In this document: positions 8,603-17,462 of the stretch, one piece after another
How positions within the stretch are numbered: the first letter of the stretch is position 1
Layout: every line of letters starts with the position of its first letter
Assembly (NCBI RefSeq): GCF_014189505.1
Contig: NZ_CP050303.1
Location: forward strand, 186,001-250,000
DNA from: Phyllobacterium sp. 628
GTDB taxonomy: Bacteria; Pseudomonadota; Alphaproteobacteria; Rhizobiales; Rhizobiaceae
Length of the DNA: 64,000 bases
Direction of reading: 5' to 3'
Position numbers and translations under genes: made by a program
The notes under the pieces: model-generated
The model's input: the letters and a program-made list of their open reading frames with translations, nothing else
Databases searched by the model: none
Told to the model about the DNA's origin: nothing

Positions 8603-8662
8603 AACTTGACTCGTTGACTCCTCTTTATGTTGAGTAATAAATATGATTATCTGAGTCAAGTT
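8603..8662. promoter_or_regulatory. Control region of the heme operon with a 10-bp inverted repeat
   Basis: AACTTGACTC (8603-8612) and GAGTCAAGTT (8653-8662) are perfect inverted copies 40 bases apart in the AT-rich gap upstream of hemP. Heme operons of rhizobia are iron regulated (RirA, Irr or Fur), so this is a candidate operator or a promoter with two half sites. I do not see a clean match to a textbook Irr or RirA box, so the regulator is not assigned. Confidence 0.4.
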
Positions 8663-8718
8663 TGAAATACATGCTTCCGGACTGTTCCGGCAGCGACAGC
8701 ACGAAAAGGCTGGCCACC

Positions 8719-8928
8719 ATGTCACGACGCCAAATCATCGATCTTCAAGTCCGCCTTCCAAGGCTGGCACCCATCGCACGCGAGATCATGCAGATACCCC
8801 AGAGCGATATGCGCGTGTATGGCAGCGAAATCCTGTTCGACGGTTCCAACGAGGTTGGGATCGAACATGCGGGATCGCTTTACCGGCTCAAAATCACCCG
8901 CCAGGGCAAGCTCATTCTCAACAAATAA
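8719..8928 (+). CDS. hemP: Hemin uptake protein HemP/HmuP
   Basis: A 69-residue protein whose C-terminal half matches the HemP family: an exposed start, SEILFDGSNEVGIEHAGSLYRLKITRQGKLILNK, with the family's YRLxxTxxGKLIL ending. HemP/HmuP is a small protein that begins heme operons in rhizobia and Bradyrhizobium, where it acts as a regulator needed for heme receptor expression. The ATG at 8719 is chosen because AAAAGG ends 9 bases upstream and the length fits the family; a TTG at 8662 or ATG at 8671 would add an unmatched leader. It is the first gene of the hmu operon, 24 bases before hmuS. Confidence 0.85.
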   Translation: MSRRQIIDLQVRLPRLAPIAREIMQIPQSDMRVYGSEILFDGSNEVGIEHAGSLYRLKITRQGKLILNK

Positions 8929-8952
8929 CGCATTGATAGGCATCCACAGACC

Positions 8953-10011
8953 ATGACTGATACGCACAAGCCAGCACCGCAGGACATCCGGCAGGCACGG
9001 GCAGACAATCCGAAAATGCGCGAGCGCGACCTTGCCCAGCAGCTGGGGATCAGCGAAGCTGATCTGGCAGCCGCTTTCTGCGGTCTCAATGTTATCCGTA
9101 TAACGCCGCGTATCGAGACATTCCTGACGGAAATCCAGACTCTGGGCGAAGTCATGGCGCTGACGCGCAACGACAGCGCCGTGCACGAAAAGATCGGCGT
9201 CTATGACAAGCCGATCGTCGGCAAACAGGCTTCGATGCTGCTCGGCGAGCAGATCGATATGCGCATTTTCCCCGGCTCCTGGGCCCATGGCTTTGCTGTC
9301 GAGAAACAGGACGGCGAATTTGTCCGCCGCAGTCTGCAGTTCTTTGATGCGGCGGGCGAGGCGATCCACAAAATCCATCTGCGCCCGGCATCGAACCTTG
9401 AAGCCTATCACGCGCTTGTCGCCAAGCTTCGTCTCGATGATCAGTCACAGGCGCTGGAACTGACGGCTTTACCAAAGCCGGAAGAAAAGCAGGCAGAAAT
9501 CCATGAGCTTGATACCAATGGCCTGCGTGACCGCTGGAGCCAGATGAAGGATGTGCACGAGTTCTTTGGCATCCTGCGCTCGCTCAAGATGACCCGTCAT
9601 CAGGCGGTGCAGGTGATCGGGCAGGATTATGCCTGGGCGCTCGACCCTGATGCGCTGAGCGCCATGATGCATCATGCGGCGCAGGAAGCCATTCCAATCA
9701 TGTGTTTTGTCGGCAATCGCGGCTGCATCCAGATCCATTCAGGGCCAATCGAAAACATCAAGCCGATGGGTTCGTGGCTCAATATTCTCGATGAAACCTT
9801 CCACATGCATCTGCGTCTCGATCACATCGCCGAACTCTGGGCGGTGCGCAAGCCGACCAAGGACGGCCATGTGACATCGCTGGAAGCCTATGGCGCCGAA
9901 GGTGAGATGATCATCCAGTTCTTCGGCAAGCGGTACGAAGGTTCAGGTGAGCGCGACGACTGGCGTCAGTTGATTGAAGGCCTGCCGCGCATCATGCGTT
10001 CGGCCGCGTAA
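8953..10011 (+). CDS. hmuS: Hemin-degrading factor / cytoplasmic heme carrier HmuS (HemS family)
   Basis: A 352-residue protein made of two repeats of the HemS/ChuX fold: residues about 10-170 and 180-350. The start (RQARADNPKMRERDLAQQLGISEADL) and the second-half segments IPIMCFVGNRGCIQIHSGPI, FHMHLRLDHIAELWAVRKPT and MIIQFFGKR are typical of HmuS/ShuS/HemS. These cytoplasmic proteins accept imported heme and in some species break it down to release iron. It lies between hemP and the ABC importer genes and stops 4 bases before the hmuT start, so it should be cotranscribed with them under iron control. Confidence 0.92.
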   Translation: MTDTHKPAPQDIRQARADNPKMRERDLAQQLGISEADLAAAFCGLNVIRITPRIETFLTEIQTLGEVMALTRNDSAVHEKIGVYDKPIVGKQASMLLGEQIDMRIFPGSWAHGFAVEKQDGEFVRRSLQFFDAAGEAIHKIHLRPASNLEAYHALVAKLRLDDQSQALELTALPKPEEKQAEIHELDTNGLRDRWSQMKDVHEFFGILRSLKMTRHQAVQVIGQDYAWALDPDALSAMMHHAAQEAIPIMCFVGNRGCIQIHSGPIENIKPMGSWLNILDETFHMHLRLDHIAELWAVRKPTKDGHVTSLEAYGAEGEMIIQFFGKRYEGSGERDDWRQLIEGLPRIMRSAA

Positions 10012-10015
10012 GGAC

Positions 10016-10936
10016 ATGGCAATGATTTCAACAAACCAGACGCGCAGGCCAACGAAATTGCGCATCGCCGCATCTTTAGCCGGCTTGCTGACTGTGTTTT
10101 CGATACAAGGTATTGCCTTGGCGGAAGAAGTCACCGGCAAGCTTCCCGATGTCAGCCGCGTGGTCTCCATCGGCGATTCCATCACCGAGATCGTTTATGC
10201 CCTGGGTGAAGAAGGCCACCTTATTGCGCGTGATCAGACAAGCATCTACCCGGAAGCGGCACGCAAGCTGCCGGATGTGGGCTATATGCGGGCGCTTTCA
10301 CCCGAGGGTGTCCTGTCGATCAACCCGACGGCTATCATTGCTGTTGAAGGCAGCGGACCCAAGGAAACCATCGATATCCTGAAAAAGGCCAGCGTACCGT
10401 TTGTTTTCGTGCCTGAGGATTACACCGATAAAAGCATCCCGGCCAAAATCCGCGCTGTTGGCAAGGCGCTTGGCGTCGATGACAAGGCGGAAAAGCTGGC
10501 AGCGCAGATCGAGAAGGATCTGCTGGCCGCTGAGGATGCAACCAGGAACATCAAGACGCGCAAGCGTGTGTTGTTTGTGCTGAGCGCGCAGGGCGGCAAG
10601 ATCATGGCATCAGGTACCAAAACCGCTGCCAATGGTATCATCGCACTGGCCGGAGCCGAGAACGCCGTCACGGAATATCCGGGCTACAAGCCCATGACGG
10701 ATGAAGCAATCATCACCGCCAAGCCGGATGTCATTCTGGTGATGGACCGCGGCGGTGACCATGCGGCCGACAATGCCGATCTTCTGGCAAATGCCGCGAT
10801 TGCCGCAACACCGGCGGGCAAGGACAAGAAGATCATCCGCATGGGCGGCCAATATCTGCTCGGCTTCGGTCCGCGCGCACCCGAGGCCATCCATGAACTG
10901 GCGGTGGCTATCTACGGTAATGAACTGAGCCAATGA
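10016..10936 (+). CDS. hmuT: Periplasmic hemin-binding protein HmuT
   Basis: A 306-residue protein with a signal peptide (basic start, then SLAGLLTVFSIQGIALA) and a TroA/BtuF-type binding fold. Marks are VVSIGDSITEIVYALGEE at the start of the mature chain, GYMRALSPEGVLSINPTAII, and the closing FGPRAPEAIHELAVAIYG. Family members carry heme across the periplasm to the HmuUV importer. The frame is open from 9974, but the ATG at 10016, just past the hmuS stop, gives the natural signal peptide; the ATG at 10022 is also possible. It overlaps hmuU by 4 bases. Confidence 0.9.
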   Translation: MAMISTNQTRRPTKLRIAASLAGLLTVFSIQGIALAEEVTGKLPDVSRVVSIGDSITEIVYALGEEGHLIARDQTSIYPEAARKLPDVGYMRALSPEGVLSINPTAIIAVEGSGPKETIDILKKASVPFVFVPEDYTDKSIPAKIRAVGKALGVDDKAEKLAAQIEKDLLAAEDATRNIKTRKRVLFVLSAQGGKIMASGTKTAANGIIALAGAENAVTEYPGYKPMTDEAIITAKPDVILVMDRGGDHAADNADLLANAAIAATPAGKDKKIIRMGGQYLLGFGPRAPEAIHELAVAIYGNELSQ

Positions 10937-12054
10937 GCGAGGCAGTCTTGAGAAAACCTGCCGTCCTCGCCTCCGTGTGGGGCGGCCGAAAAGCACGGCC
11001 TGACGGCGACCGTTCGGCCATTGCCCGCACGGTCATTGCCTGTCTCTGCGTTGCTCTTGTGGCGACTGTGATCTTCAGTCTTGCCTTCGGCGCTTCCGAT
11101 GCATCTGTCGTCTCGGTCATAAAATCGCTGATTTCAGGAACGGACGGCACGGAAAGCGCTCTCTCCGTACGGGACCGCATCATCATTCATGATATCCGGC
11201 TGCCTCGCGTTATCCTTGGCGCACTGATCGGGGCGTCGCTTGCAGTGTCCGGGGCTGTCATGCAGGGCCTGTTCCGCAACCCGCTGGCTGACCCCGGCAT
11301 TGTCGGCGTCTCCGCCGGTGCGGGGCTTGGCGCAGTCAGTATCATTGTGCTCGGCGGCACCGTACTGGCGCCATTGCTGGCACTGTTCGGGCTTTACGCT
11401 TTGCCATTGGCGGCGTTTTTCGGTGCGCTCGTCTTCACGGTTATTCTCTACCGGGTTGCGACCCGGCGCGGGCAGACATCCATCGCGACCATGCTGCTTG
11501 CCGGTATCGCGCTCGGAGCCATGGCAACGGCCTATATGGGCGTGCTGATCTATGTTGCAGACGACAAGCAGCTACGCGACCTGACATTCTGGAGCTTGGG
11601 GTCATTGGCGGGCGCCAACTGGGTCAAAATTCTTGCATCAGGGCCGCTGATTGCGCTGGCACTGGTGATTTCACCCTTCCTCGCGCGCGGCCTTAACGGT
11701 CTGGCATTGGGTGAGGCTTCGGCAAACCATCTCGGCATTCCGGTGCAGCGTTTCAAGCGCATCGCCATTGTCACGGTTGCGGCTGCAACCGGGGCGTCCG
11801 TTGCGGTGAGCGGCGGCATCGGCTTTATCGGCGTGGTCGTGCCGCATCTCCTGCGCCTCGTGATTGGCCCCGACCACCGTTATCTCCTGCCAGCCGCCGC
11901 GCTGCTTGGCGCAAGCCTGCTGCTGATCGCCGATGCGGTGAGCCGGACAATTGTCGCGCCATCGGAGTTGCCCATTGGCATCGTCACGGCTGCAGTCGGC
12001 GCACCGTTCTTCCTGTGGATATTGCTGCGCCGCCGCGGCATTCTGGATCTGTGA
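10933..12054 (+). CDS. hmuU: Hemin ABC transporter permease HmuU (FecCD family)
   Basis: A 373-residue permease of the FecCD/BtuC family with about ten membrane segments after a basic cytoplasmic leader of about 35 residues. Conserved family segments include DIRLPRVILGALIGASLAVSG, MQGLFRNPLADPGIVGVSAGAG near residue 110, and the late VSGGIGFIGVVVPHLLR and PSELPIGIVTAAVGAPFFLWIL. It forms the channel for heme import with HmuV as ATPase and HmuT as donor. Its start overlaps the hmuT stop (ATGA), and hmuV follows after 2 bases. Confidence 0.93.
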   Translation: MSEAVLRKPAVLASVWGGRKARPDGDRSAIARTVIACLCVALVATVIFSLAFGASDASVVSVIKSLISGTDGTESALSVRDRIIIHDIRLPRVILGALIGASLAVSGAVMQGLFRNPLADPGIVGVSAGAGLGAVSIIVLGGTVLAPLLALFGLYALPLAAFFGALVFTVILYRVATRRGQTSIATMLLAGIALGAMATAYMGVLIYVADDKQLRDLTFWSLGSLAGANWVKILASGPLIALALVISPFLARGLNGLALGEASANHLGIPVQRFKRIAIVTVAAATGASVAVSGGIGFIGVVVPHLLRLVIGPDHRYLLPAAALLGASLLLIADAVSRTIVAPSELPIGIVTAAVGAPFFLWILLRRRGILDL

Positions 12055-12056
12055 CC

Positions 12057-12848
12057 ATGATCGGCGTTTCCAACCTTTCCGTCTATCTCGGCCACAGCAA
12101 GATCGTCGATGACGTGTCTTTCGAAGCGGAGGCAGGCGCGTTCACCGTCATTGTCGGACCCAATGGTTCAGGCAAAACCACCCTGATGCGCGCGCTTTCG
12201 GGCGATCTGCCCTATGAAGGCACGATCAGCATCAACGGCACTTCGATCAGCCAGATGAAATTATGGCAGATGGCATCGATGCGGGCGATCCTGCCGCAAT
12301 CAACCTCGCTGTCCTTTCCCTTCACCGTGCGGGAGATCGTCAAGCTGGGAATGACCAGCGGCCACTCAGGGGCTTCGCGCCACGCCACTGAGACGCTGCC
12401 CGATGAAGCACTGGCACGGGTCGATCTCGCGGGCTTTGGCGGGCGGTTCTATCAGGAACTCTCGGGCGGCGAGCAGCAGCGCGTGCAACTGGCACGGGTT
12501 CTCTGCCAGGTCTGGCAACCCGTTCTGGATGGCCACCCGCGCTTTCTTTTTCTCGACGAGCCGGTGTCCAGCCTCGATATCAAGCACCAGCTGATCATCA
12601 TGCAGATCGCGCGGGATTTTGCCGACCGGGGCGGCGGCGTGATCGCAATCCTGCACGATCTCAATCTGACCTCCATGTTTGCCGACCGCATTATCGTTAT
12701 GCACAGGGGTCATGCTGATTCTGTGGGAACACCCACCGAAGTCTTGACGGATGACCGTATCCTGCGTGTTTATGAATGCGCGCTCAAGGTTGGGGGATTG
12801 CCCGAGGTGTCGGTGCCGTTTGTGCTTCCGCAATCGGCGATGCTCTAA
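12057..12848 (+). CDS. hmuV: Hemin ABC transporter ATP-binding protein HmuV
   Basis: A 263-residue ATPase of the HmuV/FecE type with Walker A VGPNGSGKTTLMRALSG near residue 36, signature ELSGGEQQRVQLARVL, and Walker B FLFLDEPVSSLDIKHQ followed by the switch histidine in ILHDLNLT. It powers the HmuTUV heme importer at the inner membrane. The ATG at 12057 lies 2 bases past the hmuU stop; the frame is open from 12015 but that would run back into hmuU. It is the last gene of the heme operon; the cobalamin riboswitch of nrdA begins about 65 bases later. Confidence 0.92.
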   Translation: MIGVSNLSVYLGHSKIVDDVSFEAEAGAFTVIVGPNGSGKTTLMRALSGDLPYEGTISINGTSISQMKLWQMASMRAILPQSTSLSFPFTVREIVKLGMTSGHSGASRHATETLPDEALARVDLAGFGGRFYQELSGGEQQRVQLARVLCQVWQPVLDGHPRFLFLDEPVSSLDIKHQLIIMQIARDFADRGGGVIAILHDLNLTSMFADRIIVMHRGHADSVGTPTEVLTDDRILRVYECALKVGGLPEVSVPFVLPQSAML

Positions 12849-12914
12849 GCGCAGAAGATGCCACCAACTACCTATTGACTGTGGTTGGCGATTTGATACT
12901 AAATATAGATGTTA

Positions 12915-13110
12915 TGGTTCTTTCGAGTCGCAAGACCGGAAGCTAAGAGGGAAGCCGGTGCGGTGTCGTTGACATTAATGCCGGCGCTGCCCCCGCAACT
13001 GTAAACAGCGAGTTGCTGTCGACAATGCCACTGAAGCCGCACCCTCAAGGTGCAATGACTTCGGGAAGGCCAGACAGCAGCATTGACCTGTGAGCCAGGA
13101 GACCTGCCGT
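12915..13110 (+). promoter_or_regulatory. Cobalamin (AdoCbl) riboswitch upstream of nrdA
   Basis: All core parts of the cobalamin aptamer appear in order: AAGAGGGAAGCCGGTG at 12945-12960, GCCCCCGCAACTGTAA at about 12989-13004, CACTG then CTTCGGGAAGGCC at about 13060-13073, and the B12 box GAGCCAGGAGACCTGCC at 13093-13109. Such RNA elements shut down the downstream gene when adenosylcobalamin is plentiful. Here the target is nrdA, a B12-independent ribonucleotide reductase, a placement also known from actinobacteria. The 5' border is approximate because the closing helix P1 was not folded by program. Confidence 0.95.
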
Positions 13111-13209
13111 AACATGATGAACGTCCACGGGCGGGGTGTCCCGGTGTGTCGCTTGCAATGGTCAGCCGCAAGCTGACTCCTTCTTTGCACGCGTGCGCTC
13201 GACCTTTGC

Positions 13210-13225
13210 CCCCAACATTTTGGGG
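13210..13225 (+). promoter_or_regulatory. Hairpin that can hide the nrdA ribosome binding site
   Basis: CCCCAA (13210-13215) pairs with TTGGGG (13220-13225) around a CATT loop. The GGGG strand lies about 8 bases before the nrdA ATG at 13234 and is the only purine-rich site available for ribosome binding. No T-run follows, so it is more likely a translational sequestrator than a terminator and is the probable expression platform of the riboswitch. Confidence 0.55.
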
Positions 13226-13233
13226 TTAAGCAC

Positions 13234-16116
13234 ATGTCTCTTTCTCTTGAAACCGCCCGTACCGATAGTCAGGCCGCTCCTGTTCGTCCGGCCGAGTTCC
13301 ATGCGTCATCCAATGAACCGGGTTATCGTGTTATCCGCCGCAACGGCTCGGTAACGCCGTTTGATCCTCTGAAGATCACTGTCGCGCTGACCAAGGCTTT
13401 CCTTGCCGTCGAAGGCAGTGTCGCTGCCGGTTCGCGCCGCGTGCATGATGTTGTCGAAGCGCTGACATCAGAGATCGTCACCACACTGAAGCGCCGCAGC
13501 AGCGAAGGCCGCCTGTTCCACATCGAGGACGTGCAGGATCAGGTTGAACTGGCGCTGATGCGCAGCGAAAACCACAAGGTTGCCCGCGCCTATGTTCTCT
13601 ACCGCGAAGAGCGGACACGGGAACGCGCCAAGCTGACAGAGCCTTTGGTTGAAACCGGTCCATCCCTCAGCGTCACCATGCTTGATGGAACCACGGCACC
13701 GCTGGATGATGTGCGTCTGGCACGCATTATCAATGAAGCCTGCGAGGGTCTTGAAGGCGTCAGTGCTGCCCCGATCCTCAGCGAAACCCAGCGCAATCTC
13801 TATGATGGCATCACGCTCGATGAACTGTCGCTCGCGCCTATTCTGGCGGCCCGCACATTGGTCGAAACTGAACCGAACTATTCCTTCGTCACCGCCCGGC
13901 TGCTTCTCGACAAGCTGCGCCGCGAAGCCCTGAGCTTTGTCTTCGGCCGTTCGGAACAGGCAACCCAGCATGAAATGACCGAGCGCTATGCCAGTTATTT
14001 CCATGCCTATGTGAAGGCCGGTATCGAAGCCGAATTGCTCGATCCGGAACTTGCCCGTTTCGATTTGCAGAAGATCGCCTCTGCGCTGAAGCCGGAACGC
14101 GATCTGCAATTCCAGTATCTTGGTCTGCAGACGCTGTATGACCGTTATCTGCAGCAAACACGCGGTATCCGGTTTGAATTGCCGCAAGCCTTCCTGATGC
14201 GCGTTGCCATGGGTCTTGCCATCCGTGAGATCGACCGCGAGGCCCGCGCCATTGAGTTCTACGATCTTCTGTCATCGTTCGATTTCATGGCGTCGACACC
14301 CACTTTGTTCAACTCGGGCACGCTGCGCCCGCAACTATCCTCCTGCTTCCTGACCACCGTCGCCGATGATCTCGATGGCATCTTCAAAGCAGTAAAGGAC
14401 AATGCACTGCTGGCAAAATATTCCGGTGGTCTTGGCAATGACTGGACGCCGGTGCGCGGACTTGGTGCGCATATCAAGGGCACCAATGGCGAAAGCCAAG
14501 GTGTCGTACCATTCCTGAAAGTAGCCAACGATACAGCGATCGCTGTCAATCAGGGCGGCAAGCGCAAGGGCGCTGTCTGTGCCTATCTCGAGACATGGCA
14601 CATCGATATCGAGGAATTCCTCGACCTGCGCAAGAACACCGGCGACGACCGCCGTCGCACCCATGACATGAACACTGCAAACTGGGTGCCGGACCTGTTC
14701 ATGAGCCGCGTCGAAAAAGACGAGCCATGGACATTGTTCTCACCGGATGAAACGCCTGATCTGCATGACCGTTACGGTGCGGACTTCAAGACCGCTTACG
14801 AGGCCTATGAAGCCAAGGCGGCACGCGGCGAAATCCGCGTCTCCCGCACCGTTCGGGCATTGGATCTATGGCGCCGCATATTGACCATGCTGTTTGAAAC
14901 CGGCCACCCATGGGTCACCTTCAAGGATCCGTGCAATATCCGCTCGCCGCAAAGCCATACCGGGGTCGTGCATTCCTCGAACCTGTGCACGGAAATCACC
15001 CTGAACACATCCAAGGATGAAGTCGCTGTCTGCAATCTTGGCTCGATCAATCTCGCCAACCACATTGCTGCCGAGGGTCTCGACCTCGAACGTCTGGCCC
15101 GCACCGTCAAAACGGCGATGCGCATGCTCGATAACGTCATCGACATCAACTTCTACACCATTCCGGAAGCCCGCCATTCCAACCTGCGTCACCGTCCGGT
15201 TGGTCTTGGCCTCATGGGTTTTCAGGATGCACTGCAGGCGCTGCGCATTCCCTATGCATCGAATGAAGCTGTCATCTTTGCTGATTTCAGCATGGAAGCC
15301 ATCTCCTACCATGCGATTTCCGCCTCGGTTGATCTGGCCAGCGAACGCGGCAGTTATCCGAGCTTCGCCGGTTCGCTGTGGTCAAAGGGCGTGCTGCCCA
15401 TCGACTCCATCGAGCTGCTGGATCAAGCCCGCACGGCAAGTGGCGGCAAGCTTTCCATGGATCGCAGCGCGACACTGGACTGGGAAGCCTTGCGCAAGCG
15501 CGTCAAGAAAACCGGTATGCGCAATTCCAACACTATGGCGATTGCACCGACGGCGACAATTTCCAACATTTGCGGCGTCGCCCAGTCCATCGAGCCCTCC
15601 TATCAGAACCTCTTCGTCAAATCCAACATGTCCGGTGATTTCACCGTGGTGAACGCTGCCCTTGTGCATGACCTGAAGCAGCGCGGCCTCTGGGATGAAG
15701 TGATGATCTCCGATCTCAAATATTTCGATGGTTCGGTGGGTGAAATCGACCGCATTCCGGCTGATCTCAAAGCACTGTATGCCACGGCGTTTGAAATCGA
15801 CAGCGCATGGCTGATCGAAGCCGCCTCACGCCGGCAGAAGTGGATCGATCAGGCACAGTCGCTCAACCTCTATATTGCCAATCCGAGCGGCAAGAAGCTG
15901 GACGAACTCTATCGTCTGGCATGGAACAGCGGCCTCAAGACCACCTATTATCTGCGCTCCCGTTCCGCCTCGCACGTAGAGAAGTCCACGTTGAAAGGCA
16001 CGGATGGCAAGCTCAACGCGGTTGCCGCAAAACCCATAGCCGAACCGATTATTCTGTCGGAGCCCGCAGGCAATGCCTGCTCCATCAATGATCCCGACTG
16101 TGAAGCCTGCCAGTAG
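13234..16116 (+). CDS. nrdA: Class I ribonucleoside-diphosphate reductase, alpha subunit NrdA (two ATP-cones)
   Basis: A 960-residue catalytic subunit. Two ATP-cone domains occupy about residues 30-125 and 145-235, the second starting after a linker; Pseudomonas aeruginosa NrdA has the same size and plan. The reductase barrel shows the active-site cysteines and partners in LSSCFLTT, NLCTEITLNT and EVAVCNLGSINL, the radical-transfer tyrosine pair in TTYYLRSR, and the C-terminal redox cysteines in CSINDPDCEACQ. It makes deoxyribonucleotides with the metal subunit NrdB. Expression is placed under a cobalamin riboswitch and a start-site hairpin. A palindromic repeat separates it from nrdB. Confidence 0.95.
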   Translation: MSLSLETARTDSQAAPVRPAEFHASSNEPGYRVIRRNGSVTPFDPLKITVALTKAFLAVEGSVAAGSRRVHDVVEALTSEIVTTLKRRSSEGRLFHIEDVQDQVELALMRSENHKVARAYVLYREERTRERAKLTEPLVETGPSLSVTMLDGTTAPLDDVRLARIINEACEGLEGVSAAPILSETQRNLYDGITLDELSLAPILAARTLVETEPNYSFVTARLLLDKLRREALSFVFGRSEQATQHEMTERYASYFHAYVKAGIEAELLDPELARFDLQKIASALKPERDLQFQYLGLQTLYDRYLQQTRGIRFELPQAFLMRVAMGLAIREIDREARAIEFYDLLSSFDFMASTPTLFNSGTLRPQLSSCFLTTVADDLDGIFKAVKDNALLAKYSGGLGNDWTPVRGLGAHIKGTNGESQGVVPFLKVANDTAIAVNQGGKRKGAVCAYLETWHIDIEEFLDLRKNTGDDRRRTHDMNTANWVPDLFMSRVEKDEPWTLFSPDETPDLHDRYGADFKTAYEAYEAKAARGEIRVSRTVRALDLWRRILTMLFETGHPWVTFKDPCNIRSPQSHTGVVHSSNLCTEITLNTSKDEVAVCNLGSINLANHIAAEGLDLERLARTVKTAMRMLDNVIDINFYTIPEARHSNLRHRPVGLGLMGFQDALQALRIPYASNEAVIFADFSMEAISYHAISASVDLASERGSYPSFAGSLWSKGVLPIDSIELLDQARTASGGKLSMDRSATLDWEALRKRVKKTGMRNSNTMAIAPTATISNICGVAQSIEPSYQNLFVKSNMSGDFTVVNAALVHDLKQRGLWDEVMISDLKYFDGSVGEIDRIPADLKALYATAFEIDSAWLIEAASRRQKWIDQAQSLNLYIANPSGKKLDELYRLAWNSGLKTTYYLRSRSASHVEKSTLKGTDGKLNAVAAKPIAEPIILSEPAGNACSINDPDCEACQ

Positions 16117-16125
16117 AATTGTGTC

Positions 16126-16282
16126 ACCCCCCTCTGCCCTGTCGGGCATCTCCCCCGCAAGGGGGGAGATCACATTGATACCAGCCATCCCGCCTGGTTT
16201 TGCAACAGTGCAAGGTGATGGAAATATTGATGAAAGCTGATCTCCCCCTTGCGGGGGAGATGGGCGACAGCCCAGAGGGGGG
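16126..16282. repeat. RIME-like palindromic intergenic element, copy 2 (between nrdA and nrdB)
   Basis: Inverted arms at 16126-16172 and 16238-16282 match copy 1 in layout and in the ATCTCCCCC-GCAA-GGGGGAGAT hairpin. The small outer stems differ from copy 1 but still pair (GCCC-TGTC-GGGC on the left arm, GGGC-GACA-GCCC on the right), which points to conserved structure. The element fills most of the 206-base gap between nrdA and nrdB and could act on RNA stability or read-through within the operon. Confidence 0.8.
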
Positions 16283-16322
16283 CTCCAGTTCTCAACATCG
16301 ACAATAACAAGGACTGACAACC

Positions 16323-17462
16323 ATGCTTGACTGGACCAACACCGAAGCTGCCGCCAATGCGGCCCGCGCCATTCACCCCGCCCTTGCACCGGATCAGGCG
16401 CCCGTCACTGATGCCACAGGCCCTGGCGATATTGTTCGCGGCGGCGGGCGCGTGCGCGTCGATGACAAGGCGATGATCAATTCACGCGCCGATGTGAACC
16501 AGCTGCTGCCGCTCAAATATCATTGGGCGTGGGAAAAATATCTCAATGGCTGCAACAATCACTGGATGCCAACCGAAGTGTCGATGCAGGCGGATATCGC
16601 CCTGTGGAAATCCAAGGATGGCCTAACCGACGATGAACGGCGCATGATCAAGCGCAATCTCGGGTTCTTTGCAGCATCCGAATCTCTGGTCGCCAACAAC
16701 ATCGTTCTTGCGATCTACCGCCATCTGACGAACCCGGAATGCCGGCAATATCTGCTGCGCCAAGCCTTTGAAGAGGCAGTGCATACCCATACCTTCCAAT
16801 ATATTGTTGAAAGCCTCGGTCTTGATGAGGGCGAGCTTTTCAATATGTACCGCGAAGTGCCGTCGATCACCGACAAGGCCGCATGGGCGCTCAAGCACAC
16901 ACAGAATCTCGACAATCCGGACTTCAAGACCGGGACACCGGAGATGGATCAGCAGTTCCTGCGCGATCTCGTGGCATTCTATGTCATTTTCGAAGGCATG
17001 TGGTTCTATACCGGATTTGCCCAGATCCTGTCGCTCGGCCGACGCAACAAGATGGTCGGCATTGCCGAACAGTATCAGTACATCCTGCGCGACGAGAGCA
17101 TTCACATGAATTTCGGCATCGATGTGATCAACCAGATTCGTCACGAAAACCCGCATCTGTGGACCAAAGCCTTCACCGAAGAACTGCGCGGAATGATCAG
17201 GGATGCAGCGGAACTCGAAGCCTCCTACGGACGCGATACGATGCCACGCGGTTTTCTTGGCCTGAATGCGGCGCTGTGCGAGACCTATATGCATTTCATC
17301 GCCAACCGCCGCTGCGCCCAGTTGGGTCTTGCACAGGTGTTTGCCGACACGGACAATCCATTCCCGTGGATGTCTGAAGCGATGGACCTGAAGAAGGAAA
17401 AAAACTTCTTCGAAACCCGCGTTATCGAATATCAGAACGGTGGAGCGCTGGCATGGGACTGA
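16323..17462 (+). CDS. nrdB: Class I ribonucleotide reductase, beta subunit NrdB, lacking the radical tyrosine (class Ic-like)
   Basis: A 379-residue ferritin-like R2 subunit. Metal ligands are visible: Glu120 in FFAASES, Glu151 and His154 in [10 protein letters not shown], the Glu of FEGMWFYTG, and Glu and His of [10 protein letters not shown]. The residue four past the first His ligand, which is the radical Tyr122 in E. coli R2, is Phe158 here, and the first ligand is Glu where tyrosyl-radical enzymes have Asp. That pair of changes is the hallmark of class Ic (Chlamydia-type Mn/Fe) R2 proteins; a class Id manganese enzyme is an alternative. It would start the radical used by NrdA. The C-terminal tail supplies docking to NrdA. 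Confidence 0.93.
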   Translation: MLDWTNTEAAANAARAIHPALAPDQAPVTDATGPGDIVRGGGRVRVDDKAMINSRADVNQLLPLKYHWAWEKYLNGCNNHWMPTEVSMQADIALWKSKDGLTDDERRMIKRNLGFFAASESLVANNIVLAIYRHLTNPECRQYLLRQAFEEAVHTHTFQYIVESLGLDEGELFNMYREVPSITDKAAWALKHTQNLDNPDFKTGTPEMDQQFLRDLVAFYVIFEGMWFYTGFAQILSLGRRNKMVGIAEQYQYILRDESIHMNFGIDVINQIRHENPHLWTKAFTEELRGMIRDAAELEASYGRDTMPRGFLGLNAALCETYMHFIANRRCAQLGLAQVFADTDNPFPWMSEAMDLKKEKNFFETRVIEYQNGGALAWD

